From: Acidaminobacter sp.
GTDB taxonomy: Bacteria > Bacillota > Clostridia > Peptostreptococcales > Acidaminobacteraceae
DNA length: 64,000 nucleotides
Assembly (NCBI RefSeq): GCF_030247605.1
Contig: NZ_JAOTSB010000003.1
Location: 1 to 64,000 of the forward strand
Reading direction: 5' to 3'
Positions 1-9,295 of this stretch are shown here, piece by piece. How positions within the stretch are numbered: the first letter of the stretch is position 1; every line of letters starts with the position of its first letter. The notes beneath the pieces were generated by a model. That model made no database searches. It saw nothing but the letters and a program-made list of their open reading frames with translations, and was not told the DNA's origin. The position numbers were made by a program, and so were the translations under genes.

Positions 1-52
1 AGTCATACCGCGTCTTCTGGAGGAAATAGGCCTCTCCAGACAGATGAGCTGA
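1..52 (+). other. Unresolved tail of an upstream gene
   Basis: The window opens inside or just after another gene. One frame is open to a TGA at 50-52 and another to a TAG at 27-29. Neither tail is long enough to identify. AmrS genes often sit next to AMMECR1-domain and Memo-domain partner genes, so an amrA or amrB tail is possible, but the sequence here does not show it. Confidence 0.25.
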
Positions 53-85
53 GGGTCGGTCTAGAGATCATTAGGTGGTGGGAGA

Positions 86-1075
86 ATGAAGGAAGCTTTG
101 TTCTATGTCAAGCGCGAGGCATCCAGTGTGCAGTGTCAATTATGTCCGAGGGGCTGTGTTATTGAACCGGGCTGCAGCGGCGATTGTCTGGCCAGAAAAA
201 ATGAAGGCGGTACGCTGACCAGTGCGTCTTATGGGCAGATTACCTCTTTTGGAGTGGACCCCATAGAGAAAAAACCGCTGTATCATTTCCATCCGGGTCG
301 TGACATTGTCAGCTTCGGGTCATTTGGATGCAACCTGCACTGCCTCAACTGCCAGAATTATAGAATTTCTCAGTTTGTTGCCCCTTCCGTGTCTCTGTCG
401 CCTGAGCAGTTGCTGGCGCGAGCGCTCGAAGAGCCGAGGAGCATTGGCATTGCGGCGACTTACAATGAGCCCACAGTCAATTTTGAATATGTGCTTGAAG
501 TCTTCAAGCTCAACCGGGCTGCCGGATTTAAAAACGTACTGGTGACCAATGGTTACCTGAATCCCAAGCCATGGGAAGCACTGCTGGATTGGACGGATGC
601 AGTCAACCTGGACGTCAAGGCTAATGATCCCCGTTTTTATGAAACCGTCTGTAGGGCGACGCTGGCGCCGGTGCTCCGCAGTCTGGACGCCCTGCTTGAA
701 AGGCAGGAGGTCCACACAGAGCTGACCTGGCTTCTGATTGAAGGCCAGAATGACGATCCCGTGAAACTTTCAGCTTTCGCAAAACGCGTCGCAGACATCA
801 GACCGGAGACTCCGCTGCACATCAGCAGGTATTATCCCAATTATCTGATGAACCACCCTGAGACGAAAAAAGAAGCCCTGTTTTCGGCGCGTGATACGGC
901 AAACCAGCATTTAAGCTATGTATACATAGGCAATTTGAGTGAGGGAGATCACGGGACCCGGTGCACTAACTGCGGTGAAATCCTCGTTCAGCGCTTTGGC
1001 TACGAGATCAGCGTCAGCATAAAAGATCAGCATTGTCCAAAATGTGGCGCACTTCATCCAATACGGATGGATTAG
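86..1075 (+). CDS. amrS: AmmeMemoRadiSam system radical SAM enzyme
   Basis: A 329-residue radical SAM protein of the AmmeMemoRadiSam family, related to pyruvate-formate-lyase activases. The [4Fe-4S] motif CxxxCxxC is C82, C86 and C89, in a GCNLHCLNC context. An N-terminal cysteine cluster (C17, C20, C24, C30, C34) and a C-terminal rubredoxin-like pair of CxxC motifs (C293/C296 and C317/C320) may bind more metal. The family is usually encoded with an AMMECR1-domain and a Memo-domain protein. Those partners are not in the window and would have to lie upstream. The substrate is not known to me. A GGTGGGAG ribosome site precedes the ATG. Family assignment is firm; function is open. Confidence 0.88.
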   Translation: MKEALFYVKREASSVQCQLCPRGCVIEPGCSGDCLARKNEGGTLTSASYGQITSFGVDPIEKKPLYHFHPGRDIVSFGSFGCNLHCLNCQNYRISQFVAPSVSLSPEQLLARALEEPRSIGIAATYNEPTVNFEYVLEVFKLNRAAGFKNVLVTNGYLNPKPWEALLDWTDAVNLDVKANDPRFYETVCRATLAPVLRSLDALLERQEVHTELTWLLIEGQNDDPVKLSAFAKRVADIRPETPLHISRYYPNYLMNHPETKKEALFSARDTANQHLSYVYIGNLSEGDHGTRCTNCGEILVQRFGYEISVSIKDQHCPKCGALHPIRMD

Positions 1076-1121
1076 ATGGTATACTTGGGGTATATATCTC
1101 ACAAGAAAGGAGCGTGTTCGA

Positions 1122-1562
1122 ATGGAGATTACTTTCAGACCTATGCGTGAACAGGATGCGGAGGTCATCATCAGTTACAAACATGGCAATGATTATGCGT
1201 GCTTCGATTCTGAGAAAAACCAGACGGACATTGATTCGCTCCTCAGCGATCCCAATGTGGACATTTTTGTCGCCATCAGCGAGGAAGATGAGATCCTCGG
1301 ATTTGCAGAGGTCGCCTTTGACGAAGACGACATCCTTGAAATGAGCGGTGCGCTATTGCCGGAATTTACAGGGATGGGCCTGGGGTGCAACTTTATCACA
1401 GAGTGTATCAACTTTCTCGTCGAGCATTATGATTATGCCGGCGGCGCTCTGCGCACTCTGGTTCAACCGGGGGATCGCCACGCGCAGAAAGTATTGGAAC
1501 GCGTTGGATTCCAATTGACGGAAACCACTGAGGATTGGATCGAAATGCAGATTGATCTTTAA
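1122..1562 (+). CDS. GNAT family N-acetyltransferase
   Basis: A 146-residue single-domain GNAT protein. It starts with the typical TFRPMREQDAE strand-helix. The acetyl-CoA region is LLPEFTGMGLGCNFI, a weak form of the Q/RxxGxG/A motif, followed by the C-terminal strand (VLERVGFQLTETTEDW). I chose the ATG at 1122 because AAAGGAG lies at a normal distance and the family fold begins there; an upstream in-frame ATG would overlap amrS and add unrelated residues. It lies 46 bases after amrS on the same strand. The acceptor substrate cannot be read from sequence. Confidence 0.8.
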   Translation: MEITFRPMREQDAEVIISYKHGNDYACFDSEKNQTDIDSLLSDPNVDIFVAISEEDEILGFAEVAFDEDDILEMSGALLPEFTGMGLGCNFITECINFLVEHYDYAGGALRTLVQPGDRHAQKVLERVGFQLTETTEDWIEMQIDL

Positions 1563-1582
1563 AAGACTTTGAGATATTGGCT

Positions 1583-1664
1583 TATAATAAAAAAGGACTG
1601 GCAAACCGGCGCGAAGTCAGACAAAGGATAAATCCTGACTGCGCACAACTAGGTTGCCAGTCCT
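1583..1664 (+). promoter_or_regulatory. TATAAT box and long 5' hairpin before modE-like gene
   Basis: A TATAAT box (1583-1588) is followed within a few bases by a 71-base imperfect hairpin. Outer arms are 1594-1607 and 1652-1664, complementary except for one missing base. Inner arms are 1609-1620 and 1635-1644, and a small GAT/ATC stem closes the tip. The hairpin ends in CCTGTTTATT, a weak U-run. It may be the terminator of the acetyltransferase transcript or a structured leader of the ModE-like gene. The -35 region is poor, so the promoter reading is tentative. Confidence 0.5.
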
Positions 1665-1696
1665 GTTTATTCACAGGATATGAAGGGTGGTTGGCT

Positions 1697-2062
1697 ATGA
1701 AGATCCAGTATAGGCTATGGTTGGGCGACGAAGGTGAAAAAGTTCTGGGAAGCGGACCGGTTGCGCTGCTTAAAGGGATTGCCTCCACAGGGTCACTCAG
1801 TGCGTCCAGCAGACAGATGGGCATGTCGTACTCCAAAGCGTGGCATGTGATTCGCCGGCTGGAACAGCACCTGGGTCTGGAATTGGTTGTCAGGCGCGTC
1901 GGAGGGTCAAGGGGCGGAGGCGCAACCTTGACGGCAGATGCTGCTGAGCTGATTGAACGCTACGAAGTTTTTTGTGAAGAAGTTGAGCAGTTTATTGGGA
2001 ACGCCTACAGCGAACACCTTGGAGACTGGCTGGAAAGCAGGGGGAATAGAAACCCGGATTGA
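1697..2062 (+). CDS. ModE-like winged-HTH regulator (DNA-binding domain only)
   Basis: A 121-residue protein matching the N-terminal LysR-type HTH domain of ModE. The helix-turn-helix is LLKGIASTGSLSASSRQMGMSYSKAWHVIRRLE, and the wing contains VVRRVGGSRGGGATLT, typical of ModE. No molybdate-binding (TOBE/Mop) domain follows, so any effector sensing must be indirect or absent. The ATG at 1697 is preferred: it gives the full family domain, whereas upstream in-frame residues would come from the hairpin leader. No molybdate transport or cofactor gene is nearby. It converges on the TraX-type gene with only two bases between stop codons. One-domain ModE proteins are common in anaerobes; the target genes are unknown. 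Confidence 0.8.
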   Translation: MKIQYRLWLGDEGEKVLGSGPVALLKGIASTGSLSASSRQMGMSYSKAWHVIRRLEQHLGLELVVRRVGGSRGGGATLTADAAELIERYEVFCEEVEQFIGNAYSEHLGDWLESRGNRNPD

Positions 2063-2064
2063 GT

Positions 2065-2718
2065 TTATGCTGTCCAGAGAAAATGGCGAATTAAAAGCAA
2101 TATTGTGATATGGACGGGATAGAACAAATAGCCAACGTGCTTTGGCAGGCGCAGTCCGGTATAAGGCAATCCGTAAATGAGCGGCAGCGCCCCCAGCGCA
2201 AGGACTTGAATGGAAACCCGTGTCGTTTCCCAGTAATACCAGGACAGCGCTGCAAGTGCAAGGGTCATGAGGACAGGTTTCTGGTAAAACAGGTGAAAGG
2301 CGAGAATTAAAAGGAGACCATAGAGCCCGTAGGAATAATCAATGGTCCAGGTGCTCGCGAGGATTGGAATTGCCAAAAGTTTGATGAACGGCTGACGGTG
2401 CGAGAGGCACAGGATGATGCCAAGACCTGCGGCGAGTGTGAAAAAAATATTCAAACCGCTTGGTACAAAGTAACTGTAGGGAATTTGGGAGATCAAACCG
2501 TAGAGCAGCATCCTCAGGAGATAGCGAGGCTGACTGCGGGTAAGGCGTGCGCCACGGGCCACCAAAAAGGCAAAAATGGGAAAGGACAAACGTCCGATCA
2601 TGCGCCAGACAATTTGATCCGGGAATAGCAGATAACCAATATGGTCAATGAGCATGGTGAGAATGGCAACCAGTTTAAGGGTATCATCATAAACTGGTTT
2701 TTTTATGGCATCTTCCAA
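2065..2718 (-). CDS. TraX family membrane protein
   Basis: A roughly 217-residue polytopic membrane protein. The segment DTLKLVAILTMLIDHIGYLLFPDQ followed by WRMIGRLSFPIFAFLVARG is the signature of the TraX family, named for the F-plasmid pilin acetylase. About seven hydrophobic segments are visible. I place the start at the TTG at 2718, which has GAGGTG six bases upstream; an in-frame ATG at 2757 lacks such a site. Chromosomal TraX homologues in Clostridia are common and not linked to conjugation. Nothing conjugative lies nearby, so a small-molecule or cell-surface acyl transfer role is only inference. Confidence 0.75.
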   Translation of the reverse strand: MEDAIKKPVYDDTLKLVAILTMLIDHIGYLLFPDQIVWRMIGRLSFPIFAFLVARGARLTRSQPRYLLRMLLYGLISQIPYSYFVPSGLNIFFTLAAGLGIILCLSHRQPFIKLLAIPILASTWTIDYSYGLYGLLLILAFHLFYQKPVLMTLALAALSWYYWETTRVSIQVLALGALPLIYGLPYTGLRLPKHVGYLFYPVHITILLLIRHFLWTA

Positions 2719-2787
2719 TGTGAGCACCTCGCAAATTTGACTTGGACAAACAGGCAATAAAGTTTTATTTCGAAATGAGGTTGACTT

Positions 2788-3420
2788 ATGCAGATCACAA
2801 AGCTCTCTTTCAAAAAGATGACGCCCATGGTGGAGGTATGGCTGGATAATAGTTTAGGTTTTACCTGCCATCTGGACCTGGTCCTGAAATACCAACTTGA
2901 GACTGGCATGACACTCACAGAAGACGTTCTTGAATCACTCAGGCAGGATCAGCTGTCCCTGGAAGCCTGGCATAAGGCACTGCGTTACTGCCTTTCCAGG
3001 ACGAGGACTGTCACAGAGGTGAAGCGCTATCTGTCCTCAAAAGAGGTGGACACCGACTTGGCGAACAGCATTCTGGCAAGGTTGGTGCAGGATTACGAAC
3101 TGGACGATTTAAAGGCGGTCATAGAGTATGATGAGCAGAACCGCGGGCGTATGGGGCGCAGACGGATACGAAGTGATCTGCAGCGTCGAGGTGTTTCCGG
3201 TTCGGTCATCGATGCCGCATTAGGCGGCCGTGATGCTGAGGATCGTGAGGCGGAGGAGCTTGAAGCTGCTCTGGCGCTGGCTCGAAAAAAGATCGCCAGC
3301 GATCGTGGGGATGACCCTGGAAAAGTTGCCATGCGCGTCATTGGGCTGCTTCAGAGAAAAGGGTACAGTCAGGGTCTCATCCGAAAAGTTGCGGACACCC
3401 TTGAACTCAAACTCTACTGA
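2788..3420 (+). CDS. recX: RecX family regulatory protein
   Basis: A 210-residue helical protein of the RecX family, which modulates RecA filament extension. The motifs SLEAWHKALRYCLSRTRTVTEVKRYL (RecX repeat 1), YELDDLKAVIEYDEQNRGRMGRRRIRSDLQRRGV (repeat 2) and the third repeat with VAMRVIGLLQRKGYSQGLIRKV are all present, so it is full length. RecX family members normally run from about 150 to 270 residues. recA itself is not in the window. It is divergent from the TraX-type gene and converges on the helicase gene. Confidence 0.85.
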   Translation: MQITKLSFKKMTPMVEVWLDNSLGFTCHLDLVLKYQLETGMTLTEDVLESLRQDQLSLEAWHKALRYCLSRTRTVTEVKRYLSSKEVDTDLANSILARLVQDYELDDLKAVIEYDEQNRGRMGRRRIRSDLQRRGVSGSVIDAALGGRDAEDREAEELEAALALARKKIASDRGDDPGKVAMRVIGLLQRKGYSQGLIRKVADTLELKLY

Positions 3421-3539
3421 ACAAGAACAGCGTTCTCAATATTTCTTTACAAAATTCAGTTGAATACGCGGGAAATTTTCAGGCTTATAATCCATTGTTT
3501 ATCGTTAACCTATTTAGGGAACGTACTACTAGTCGACAT

Positions 3540-3577
3540 AAGCAGAGTTGCAAAAGCCGCAGCTCTGCTTAATTTTG
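3540..3577 (+). terminator. Hairpin between convergent recX and helicase genes
   Basis: Eight-base arms AAGCAGAG (3540-3547) and CTCTGCTT (3563-3570) flank a 15-base loop, then AATTTTG. The U-run is weak. The right arm overlaps the stop codon of the minus-strand helicase gene. It may act in both directions. Confidence 0.5.
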
Positions 3578-5674
3578 TATAACAGGCTGATTCTCCGGAA
3601 ACGTCAAAAATCCTTTTTCTATACATAATCTGTAAGACAAGGTTCGAACCTTGTCCTTAAACTGAATGTCAATGGCATCGCCATTCTGTGAGAGAACCTC
3701 ACCCCAGCCGAATCTGAGATGGTGAGCAGCACCGCTGGGACACCCGGCCGGCGTTGAACCGGCATCCCGGGCAGAGCCTGAGGCATTTGGACGCAGGCGT
3801 TCAAGGCTTTCCATGATTTCCGTGATGAACAATGACAAGCGGAGGTGACGGCCGCCGCCAAATCTCGAATGCATAATCCGGACGCTCTCGCGTGCACGGC
3901 TGACGCCGACATAGAACAGGCGCCGCTCCTCCTCGAGAAGCAGTCGTTCGGGCTCTGTGCGAAACTCCTCTTTGACTGGAAAAATGCCTTTCAGGATGTC
4001 TACCAGGACAACGTGATCAAACTCACGCCCTTTGGAGGCGTGTAGGGTGGACAGCGCTACCAGGGCGTCATCACCCCTTGGACGATACTGGTCCAGCGCG
4101 GTGAGTCTCTCAAAAAATGGCTCCGGCCGTTCAAAGCGACTCGCAATGGCGATCAGTGAAAACCACATGGAACGAATGCGGTCCGCGGATTGTCCCAGTG
4201 AGTTCTGAGCGAATTCCAGATAGCCGGAGTAGCCCAGCTCGCCGTCAATGGTTTCGAGAAAGTCGGCAGCGCCCATATGCTTTAAGCCGCGGACAGTTTG
4301 CTGGACCCGCCGTATTCGCTCGCTGGAGTGCCCTTTTCTGCCGATGGTTTCGAGGCTGACCTCAAACACATCACGGCCCCGGTGGTTGAGGCGGATCGTC
4401 TCGACGGCTTCTTTATTAATCCGCAGTTCCGTCTTGTAGACAATGCGCAAAAAGGCGTCCAAATCAGCAGGGTTCGCAGACAGCTTGATAAAAGCCTCCA
4501 TATCTCGAACCAGCCAATGGTCTGATAAGCTGCGTCTTCCGGCCTCGATTTTAAAGGGAATGCCTGCCTCGAGCAGCGCATCCATAACAGAGAGTCCTGA
4601 CAGATGGTTCCTGTACAAAATTCCCGTGGTATGGCCAGGGACAGCTTGATTTTGCAGCTGATCCAATATGGATTTATTTCGGTCGCTGTAGGTTTCAAAC
4701 TCCATTAGGGTGACCTTGCCGCCGCTGCCCCTGTCGGTAGTCAGCGTTTTGTCATATCGCGTTTGATTGTGGCAGATTATTCTGGAACATACATTGATAA
4801 TTTCCTGCCTTGACCTGTAATTTTTACTGAGATGATACAGGCGGCCGCCAGGGAACTGCGATTCGAAGCTCATCAGCAGCTCGGGACTGGCGCCTCTGAA
4901 GCCGTAAATTGCCTGATCATCATCCGCGACAATAAAAAGATTGTTGGCGGGATAGACCAGCCTTTTTAAAATCTCGTGCTGAACCTTTGAAGTATCCTGG
5001 GCTTCGTCAATTTGGACAAAGGGATAGCGTTTCTTGAGGCGGTTCAGAATGCTGCTGTCTTCCTGAAGCAGCTTCAGGGCAGCCAGCAAAAGGTCGTCGA
5101 AGTCCATGACGTGGTGTTTGGCTTTCAAAGCCTCGTAGGCATCTGAAATCCTGTCGATCTCCGGAAAATCCAGTCCGCTTGCAGCCAGTTTGCCGCTGGC
5201 GTACATCATGTTTCTCGCATACCCGATTTGATTGGACAGCGCTTCATACTGATCGTCATTCAGACGCGAGCCGGTAACCTGACTGGCCGCGGCGGACAGA
5301 AGCTCTCTTTGGTGAGTCAGCAAGGTTTTTGGGCGGATGCCGCGCTCTTTCCATACCTGGCCCAGCACTTTGAAGGCAAAGCTATGAATGGTTGAAAATT
5401 CAAACTGATGCCTGAAATTTGGACGGAAACGGGCTGCATAGCGTTCTGCCATATCAGAGGCAGCAGCCTTGCTGAAGGTCAGGTTGAGCAGGTTTCTTGG
5501 ATCGAGGCCGTGATGCTCAGATAAATAAACAGCCCGGGCAAGCATCAGTGTTGTTTTGCCGCTCCCGGGTATTGCAAGGGTTAAAGCAGGGCCTTCAAAA
5601 TGGCAAATGGCATCCTGCTGATCTTTACCAAAGAATAGATTGAGTTCCTGTTCAAGTACTTTAAAAAATGACAT
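3569..5674 (-). CDS. UvrD/Rep-type superfamily I DNA helicase
   Basis: A 701-residue ATP-dependent 3'-5' DNA helicase. Visible motifs in order: Q region (FFGKDQQDAI), motif I AIPGSGKTT with K40, motif II IDEAQDTS, motif III VADDDQAIYGFRGA, motif IV LSKNYRSRQEI, motif V LSTLHASKGREFDHVVL and motif VI RRLFYVGVSRARE. The set is complete, so it should be active. Motif I reads AIPGSGKT rather than the common AGAGSGKT, seen in a side branch of the family distinct from PcrA. The C-terminal ~80 residues form a small added domain. GGAGGTG precedes the ATG. Role in repair or replication restart is inferred from the family. Confidence 0.85.
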   Translation of the reverse strand: MSFFKVLEQELNLFFGKDQQDAICHFEGPALTLAIPGSGKTTLMLARAVYLSEHHGLDPRNLLNLTFSKAAASDMAERYAARFRPNFRHQFEFSTIHSFAFKVLGQVWKERGIRPKTLLTHQRELLSAAASQVTGSRLNDDQYEALSNQIGYARNMMYASGKLAASGLDFPEIDRISDAYEALKAKHHVMDFDDLLLAALKLLQEDSSILNRLKKRYPFVQIDEAQDTSKVQHEILKRLVYPANNLFIVADDDQAIYGFRGASPELLMSFESQFPGGRLYHLSKNYRSRQEIINVCSRIICHNQTRYDKTLTTDRGSGGKVTLMEFETYSDRNKSILDQLQNQAVPGHTTGILYRNHLSGLSVMDALLEAGIPFKIEAGRRSLSDHWLVRDMEAFIKLSANPADLDAFLRIVYKTELRINKEAVETIRLNHRGRDVFEVSLETIGRKGHSSERIRRVQQTVRGLKHMGAADFLETIDGELGYSGYLEFAQNSLGQSADRIRSMWFSLIAIASRFERPEPFFERLTALDQYRPRGDDALVALSTLHASKGREFDHVVLVDILKGIFPVKEEFRTEPERLLLEEERRLFYVGVSRARESVRIMHSRFGGGRHLRLSLFITEIMESLERLRPNASGSARDAGSTPAGCPSGAAHHLRFGWGEVLSQNGDAIDIQFKDKVRTLSYRLCIEKGFLTFPENQPVIQN

Positions 5675-5829
5675 GCTTCACCTCCGGTAAGATCTTATAA
5701 TTGTATCATATTTGGGCAAAAAAAATAAAATTGAGAAATTAATTGGAGACAGGGTAAAGATGTAGTGATTCTCTTAAAATCCTTTATTTAAAACCTAAAA
5801 AGCGGTTGCGGCATGTGGGTAAAAAATGG

Positions 5830-5858
5830 TTTACTTATAGTAGGGAATGAGGTAAGAT
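5830..5858 (+). promoter_or_regulatory. Candidate sigma-A promoter of tig
   Basis: TTTACT (5830-5835) and TAAGAT (5853-5858) are separated by 17 bases, a fair sigma-A match. It lies in the 331-base gap between the minus-strand helicase gene and tig and would give a leader of about 140 bases. An AT-rich stretch at 5700-5800 probably holds the divergent helicase promoter, which I cannot place. Confidence 0.45.
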
Positions 5859-5927
5859 ATTCTGTGACTATGACGTCGTGATGCAGGATATTCAAGACAT
5901 GACACGCTAAAGATGACGTACGATCCC

Positions 5928-5953
5928 GCCAATGGAGAAGTCCATTGGCTTTT
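5928..5953 (+). promoter_or_regulatory. Hairpin in the tig leader
   Basis: A perfect nine-base stem, GCCAATGGA (5928-5936) with TCCATTGGC (5941-5949), closed by a GAAG loop and followed by TTTTC. It sits in the leader about 55 bases before the tig start. It resembles a weak intrinsic terminator or a stability element. The T-run is short, so full termination is doubtful. Confidence 0.5.
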
Positions 5954-6005
5954 CAATCATGGCTCGTAGAACAAGCCAAATCATCACATTTTTAGGAGGA
6001 TTCAA

Positions 6006-7295
6006 ATGGCATTTGAAATGATCAAAAAAGAGGGAAATAACGTCACGGTACAAATGACAGTTTCCGCGGAAGCATTCGAAAAAGCAATTCAAAATGTTTA
6101 CAGCAGCACTAAAGGGCGTTATGCAATCCCAGGTTTCAGAAAAGGGAAAGTGCCAAGAAGCATCATCGAAAAGCAGTTTGGCGAAGGTGTTTTCTTTGAA
6201 GACGCAATTAACGACCTGCTTCCAGGCGCATATAGTGAAGCGGTTGACGGCTTGGCGCTGGATCCGGTTGCACAGCCTGACATTGATGTCAAAGAAGTAA
6301 GCAAAGAAAATGGCCTGGTCATCGAGGCCGTCGTCATCGTCAAACCTGAAGTCGCAATTGACAATTACAAGGGTGTCGACGTTAAGAAGATCGAGACAGT
6401 AGTTTCAGAAGAAGAGGTTGACCAAGAGATCGAAAAGATCAGAGAGATGAACGCACGTCTTGTTTCTATTGAAGATCGTCCTGTTCAGGATGGAGATACT
6501 CTGACTATTGATTATGCCGGCACTATTGACGGTATTGCCTTTGATGGCGGCACTGCCCAGGGCCAGCAGCTCGTTGTTGGATCCGGTCAATTTATTCCGG
6601 GCTTCGAGGAGCAGCTCATTGGCGCTAACCTTGGCGACCACGTAGAAGTTAAAGTTACCTTCCCGGAAACGTATCACTCAGAAGACCTCGCAGGAAAAGA
6701 AGCTGTTTTCGCAGTAGACGTTCATGGCATTCGTGTGAAAGAGCTTCCTGCGCTGGATGATGAACTCGCGAAAGACGTTTCAGAATTTGACACCCTTGAG
6801 GAATTGAGGGCAGACTATAGAGCCAAACTCACTGAGACGGCTGAGAAGCAAAATGAAATGGCGCTTCGTGACAGTGTCATCGATGCTGTCGTCGCGAAAC
6901 TTGAAGCGGATATTCCAGACGCTATGGTCGAAAATGAAATCGATTATATGATCCGGGATTTCGACAGCCAGCTTCGCTATCAAGGTCTGGATCTCGACGG
7001 ATACATGAAGTTTACAGGCAGCAAGCTTGAAGACCTCAAAGAGCAGATGCGCACAGATGCCCTTGCAAGAGTCAGAACGACCCTTGCAATTGAAGAAATT
7101 TCCAAGCGCGAAGCGATCTCAGTGACGGATGTGGATCTTGAGAATGAATTTGTCCGCATCGCTGAGCGTCAGGGTACAGATGTGGAAAACGTCAAGAAAG
7201 TATTTGCATCTGACAATTACGAGTATCTTAAGAACAATCTCGTGACTAAGAAAACGGTGGATTTCCTCGTCGAACAAGCTAACTTTGCAGAATAA
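6006..7295 (+). CDS. tig: Trigger factor, ribosome-associated chaperone
   Basis: A 429-residue protein with the three-part layout of trigger factor. The N-terminal ribosome-docking domain carries the FRKGKVP signature at residues 44-50. A central FKBP-type peptidyl-prolyl isomerase domain lies at about 155-245 ([15 protein letters not shown] to HGIRVKELP). The C-terminal helical arm domain ends at 429. It acts on nascent chains at the ribosome exit. It is the first gene of the tig-clpP-clpX block common in Firmicutes, with AGGAGG before the ATG. The clpP start lies 13 bases after the tig stop. Confidence 0.97.
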   Translation: MAFEMIKKEGNNVTVQMTVSAEAFEKAIQNVYSSTKGRYAIPGFRKGKVPRSIIEKQFGEGVFFEDAINDLLPGAYSEAVDGLALDPVAQPDIDVKEVSKENGLVIEAVVIVKPEVAIDNYKGVDVKKIETVVSEEEVDQEIEKIREMNARLVSIEDRPVQDGDTLTIDYAGTIDGIAFDGGTAQGQQLVVGSGQFIPGFEEQLIGANLGDHVEVKVTFPETYHSEDLAGKEAVFAVDVHGIRVKELPALDDELAKDVSEFDTLEELRADYRAKLTETAEKQNEMALRDSVIDAVVAKLEADIPDAMVENEIDYMIRDFDSQLRYQGLDLDGYMKFTGSKLEDLKEQMRTDALARVRTTLAIEEISKREAISVTDVDLENEFVRIAERQGTDVENVKKVFASDNYEYLKNNLVTKKTVDFLVEQANFAE

Positions 7296-7308
7296 CGGAG
7301 GTGCGCTT

Positions 7309-7893
7309 ATGAGCCTGGTGCCTATCGTCGTCGAACAAACCAATCGCGGTGAACGGTCCTATGACATTTATTCAAGACTCCTTAAAGATCGCATCGTCTT
7401 CATCAGCGAGGAGATTACGGATCTGACAGCCAACCTTGTCGTCGCTCAGCTGCTGTTTTTGGAAGCGGATGACCCGGACAAGGACATCCACTTGTACATC
7501 AACAGTCCTGGTGGCAGCATTACAGCCGGTATGGCCATTTTCGACACCATGAACTACATCAAGCCGGATGTGTCAACGATCTGTATCGGTATGGCTGCCA
7601 GCATGGGCGCATTTTTACTGGCATCTGGCGCCAAGAGCAAGCGTTTTGCTCTGCCAAACGCAGAAATCATGATTCACCAGCCGCTCGGCGGCTTTCGCGG
7701 CCAGGCTTCGGACATTAAGATCCACGCTGAGCGCATACTGAAAATCAGGGAGCAGATCAACAAGATCTTGTCTGAGAGGACAGGGCAGCCTTTGGAGGTT
7801 ATTGAACGCGACACGGACAGGGATAATTTCATGTCTTCGGAAGAAGCGGTGAACTATGGCCTGATTGATCGCATTCTGGTCTCCAGGGTGTAA
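7309..7893 (+). CDS. clpP: ATP-dependent Clp protease proteolytic subunit
   Basis: A 194-residue serine protease that assembles as two heptameric rings and works with ClpX or other Clp ATPases. The catalytic triad is S98 (GMAASMG), H123 (MIHQPLGG) and D172 (DTDRDNFM). The start at 7309 has CGGAGGTG eight bases upstream; an in-frame start at 7285 overlapping tig would add residues not seen in the family. The N-terminal [19 protein letters not shown] is typical. No CtsR operator is visible before it, so it is probably transcribed with tig. Confidence 0.97.
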   Translation: MSLVPIVVEQTNRGERSYDIYSRLLKDRIVFISEEITDLTANLVVAQLLFLEADDPDKDIHLYINSPGGSITAGMAIFDTMNYIKPDVSTICIGMAASMGAFLLASGAKSKRFALPNAEIMIHQPLGGFRGQASDIKIHAERILKIREQINKILSERTGQPLEVIERDTDRDNFMSSEEAVNYGLIDRILVSRV

Positions 7894-7908
7894 AGAAAGA
7901 GGTTTGAC

Positions 7909-9186
7909 ATGACGAAATATGAAAATAAAACTCAGCTGCAGTGTTCGTTTTGCGGTAAGACGCAGGACCAGGTCAAAAGACTGATCGCGGGACCAAATGT
8001 ATACATTTGTGACGAATGCATTACGCTCTGCAATGAAATCATTTCGGATGAAATGGATGACGTCGAGGACCTTGAACTCGAGGATCTTCCAAAACCGGAA
8101 GCCATTGCGAAGACGCTGAATGAGTACGTTATTGGCCAGGAACGCGCTAAGCGGGTACTGTCTGTCGCTGTGTACAACCATTATAAGCGTGTCAGACGCG
8201 GGGTGACCGGCAAGGCGGATGTAGAGCTTCAGAAGAGTAATATTCTGATGCTCGGGCCAACCGGGTCGGGTAAGACGTTGCTGGCTCAGACCCTGGCAAA
8301 AATTATCAATGTGCCGTTCGCCATGGCAGACGCAACAGCCTTGACAGAGGCCGGTTATGTAGGTGAAGATGTTGAAAATATCCTTTTAAAGCTGATTCAA
8401 GCTGCAGATTTTGACATTGAACGCGCTCAAAAGGGCATCATCTACATTGATGAGATTGATAAAATCTCCAGACGCTCTGACAATCCGTCCATCACAAGGG
8501 ATGTCTCTGGTGAAGGCGTTCAGCAGGCGCTGCTGAAAATTATCGAAGGAACGGTTGCCAATGTTCCGCCGCAAGGTGGGCGCAAGCATCCGCACCAGGA
8601 ATTCATCCAAATCGACACGACCAATATCCTCTTCATTTGCGGTGGTGCTTTTGACGGCCTCGAAAAGATCATCGAGCGCCGTACGGGTACAAAGACCTTG
8701 GGCTTTGGGGCTCAGATCATAAGTAAAGAAGATAAGGAAATTGGCGCGCTCTTGGAAAAGCTCGAAACAGAGGACTTGCTGAAATTCGGCCTGATTCCGG
8801 AATTTATTGGCCGTGTTCCTGTAGTAGTCTCTCTGCATGAGCTGGATGAGGCAACGCTTCTCAGAATATTGAAAGAGCCAAAAAATGCTTTGGTCAAGCA
8901 ATACCAAAAACTGTTTGAACTCGACAACGTTGAAATAAGCTTTGATGAAGAAGCGCTGAAGGCAGTGGCACACATGGCAATTGAAAGAAAAACCGGTGCC
9001 CGCGGGCTCAGAAGCATTCTTGAAAACGCCATGCTGGATATCATGTATGAAATTCCAAGCCGGGATGATATTGTCTCAGTTCGGATTACGCGAGAATCCA
9101 TTGTCGACAAGAAGATGCCGGTTATGCTGCTGAAGGATGGGACTTCAGAAAAGAAACCCTCCCAAGACAGACAAAGCGTCTCCTGA
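7909..9186 (+). CDS. clpX: ClpX, AAA+ unfoldase of ClpXP
   Basis: A 425-residue unfoldase that feeds substrates to ClpP. The N-terminal zinc-binding domain has C12, C15, C34 and C37. Walker A is GPTGSGKT with K122, the GYVG pore loop is at 149-152, and Walker B is IIYIDEID near 178-184. A ClpP-docking LGFGA loop, the sensor-2 helix ([10 protein letters not shown]) and the small AAA domain are present. It follows clpP by 15 bases and is ended by a strong terminator, so lon is a separate unit. Confidence 0.97.
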   Translation: MTKYENKTQLQCSFCGKTQDQVKRLIAGPNVYICDECITLCNEIISDEMDDVEDLELEDLPKPEAIAKTLNEYVIGQERAKRVLSVAVYNHYKRVRRGVTGKADVELQKSNILMLGPTGSGKTLLAQTLAKIINVPFAMADATALTEAGYVGEDVENILLKLIQAADFDIERAQKGIIYIDEIDKISRRSDNPSITRDVSGEGVQQALLKIIEGTVANVPPQGGRKHPHQEFIQIDTTNILFICGGAFDGLEKIIERRTGTKTLGFGAQIISKEDKEIGALLEKLETEDLLKFGLIPEFIGRVPVVVSLHELDEATLLRILKEPKNALVKQYQKLFELDNVEISFDEEALKAVAHMAIERKTGARGLRSILENAMLDIMYEIPSRDDIVSVRITRESIVDKKMPVMLLKDGTSEKKPSQDRQSVS

Positions 9187-9202
9187 TTAAATTTATACAT
9201 TT

Positions 9203-9241
9203 AAGCGAGTCAGAGGATCCTATTGGCTCGCTTTTATTTTT
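9203..9241 (+). terminator. Intrinsic terminator after clpX
   Basis: AAGCGAGTC (9203-9211) pairs with GGCTCGCTT (9225-9233), one wobble, followed by TTATTTTT. It separates the tig-clpP-clpX unit from the CIRCE-controlled lon promoter. Confidence 0.85.
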
Positions 9242-9295
9242 CTGAAACTCAAAAGTTGCGTTTCACAAACGGTATAAAAAACTTTTTTCGATTTG

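Noticed and set aside
2065..2718. Conjugative element suggested by TraX
   Set aside because: TraX homologues are common on clostridial chromosomes and no transfer, relaxase or integrase gene is near.
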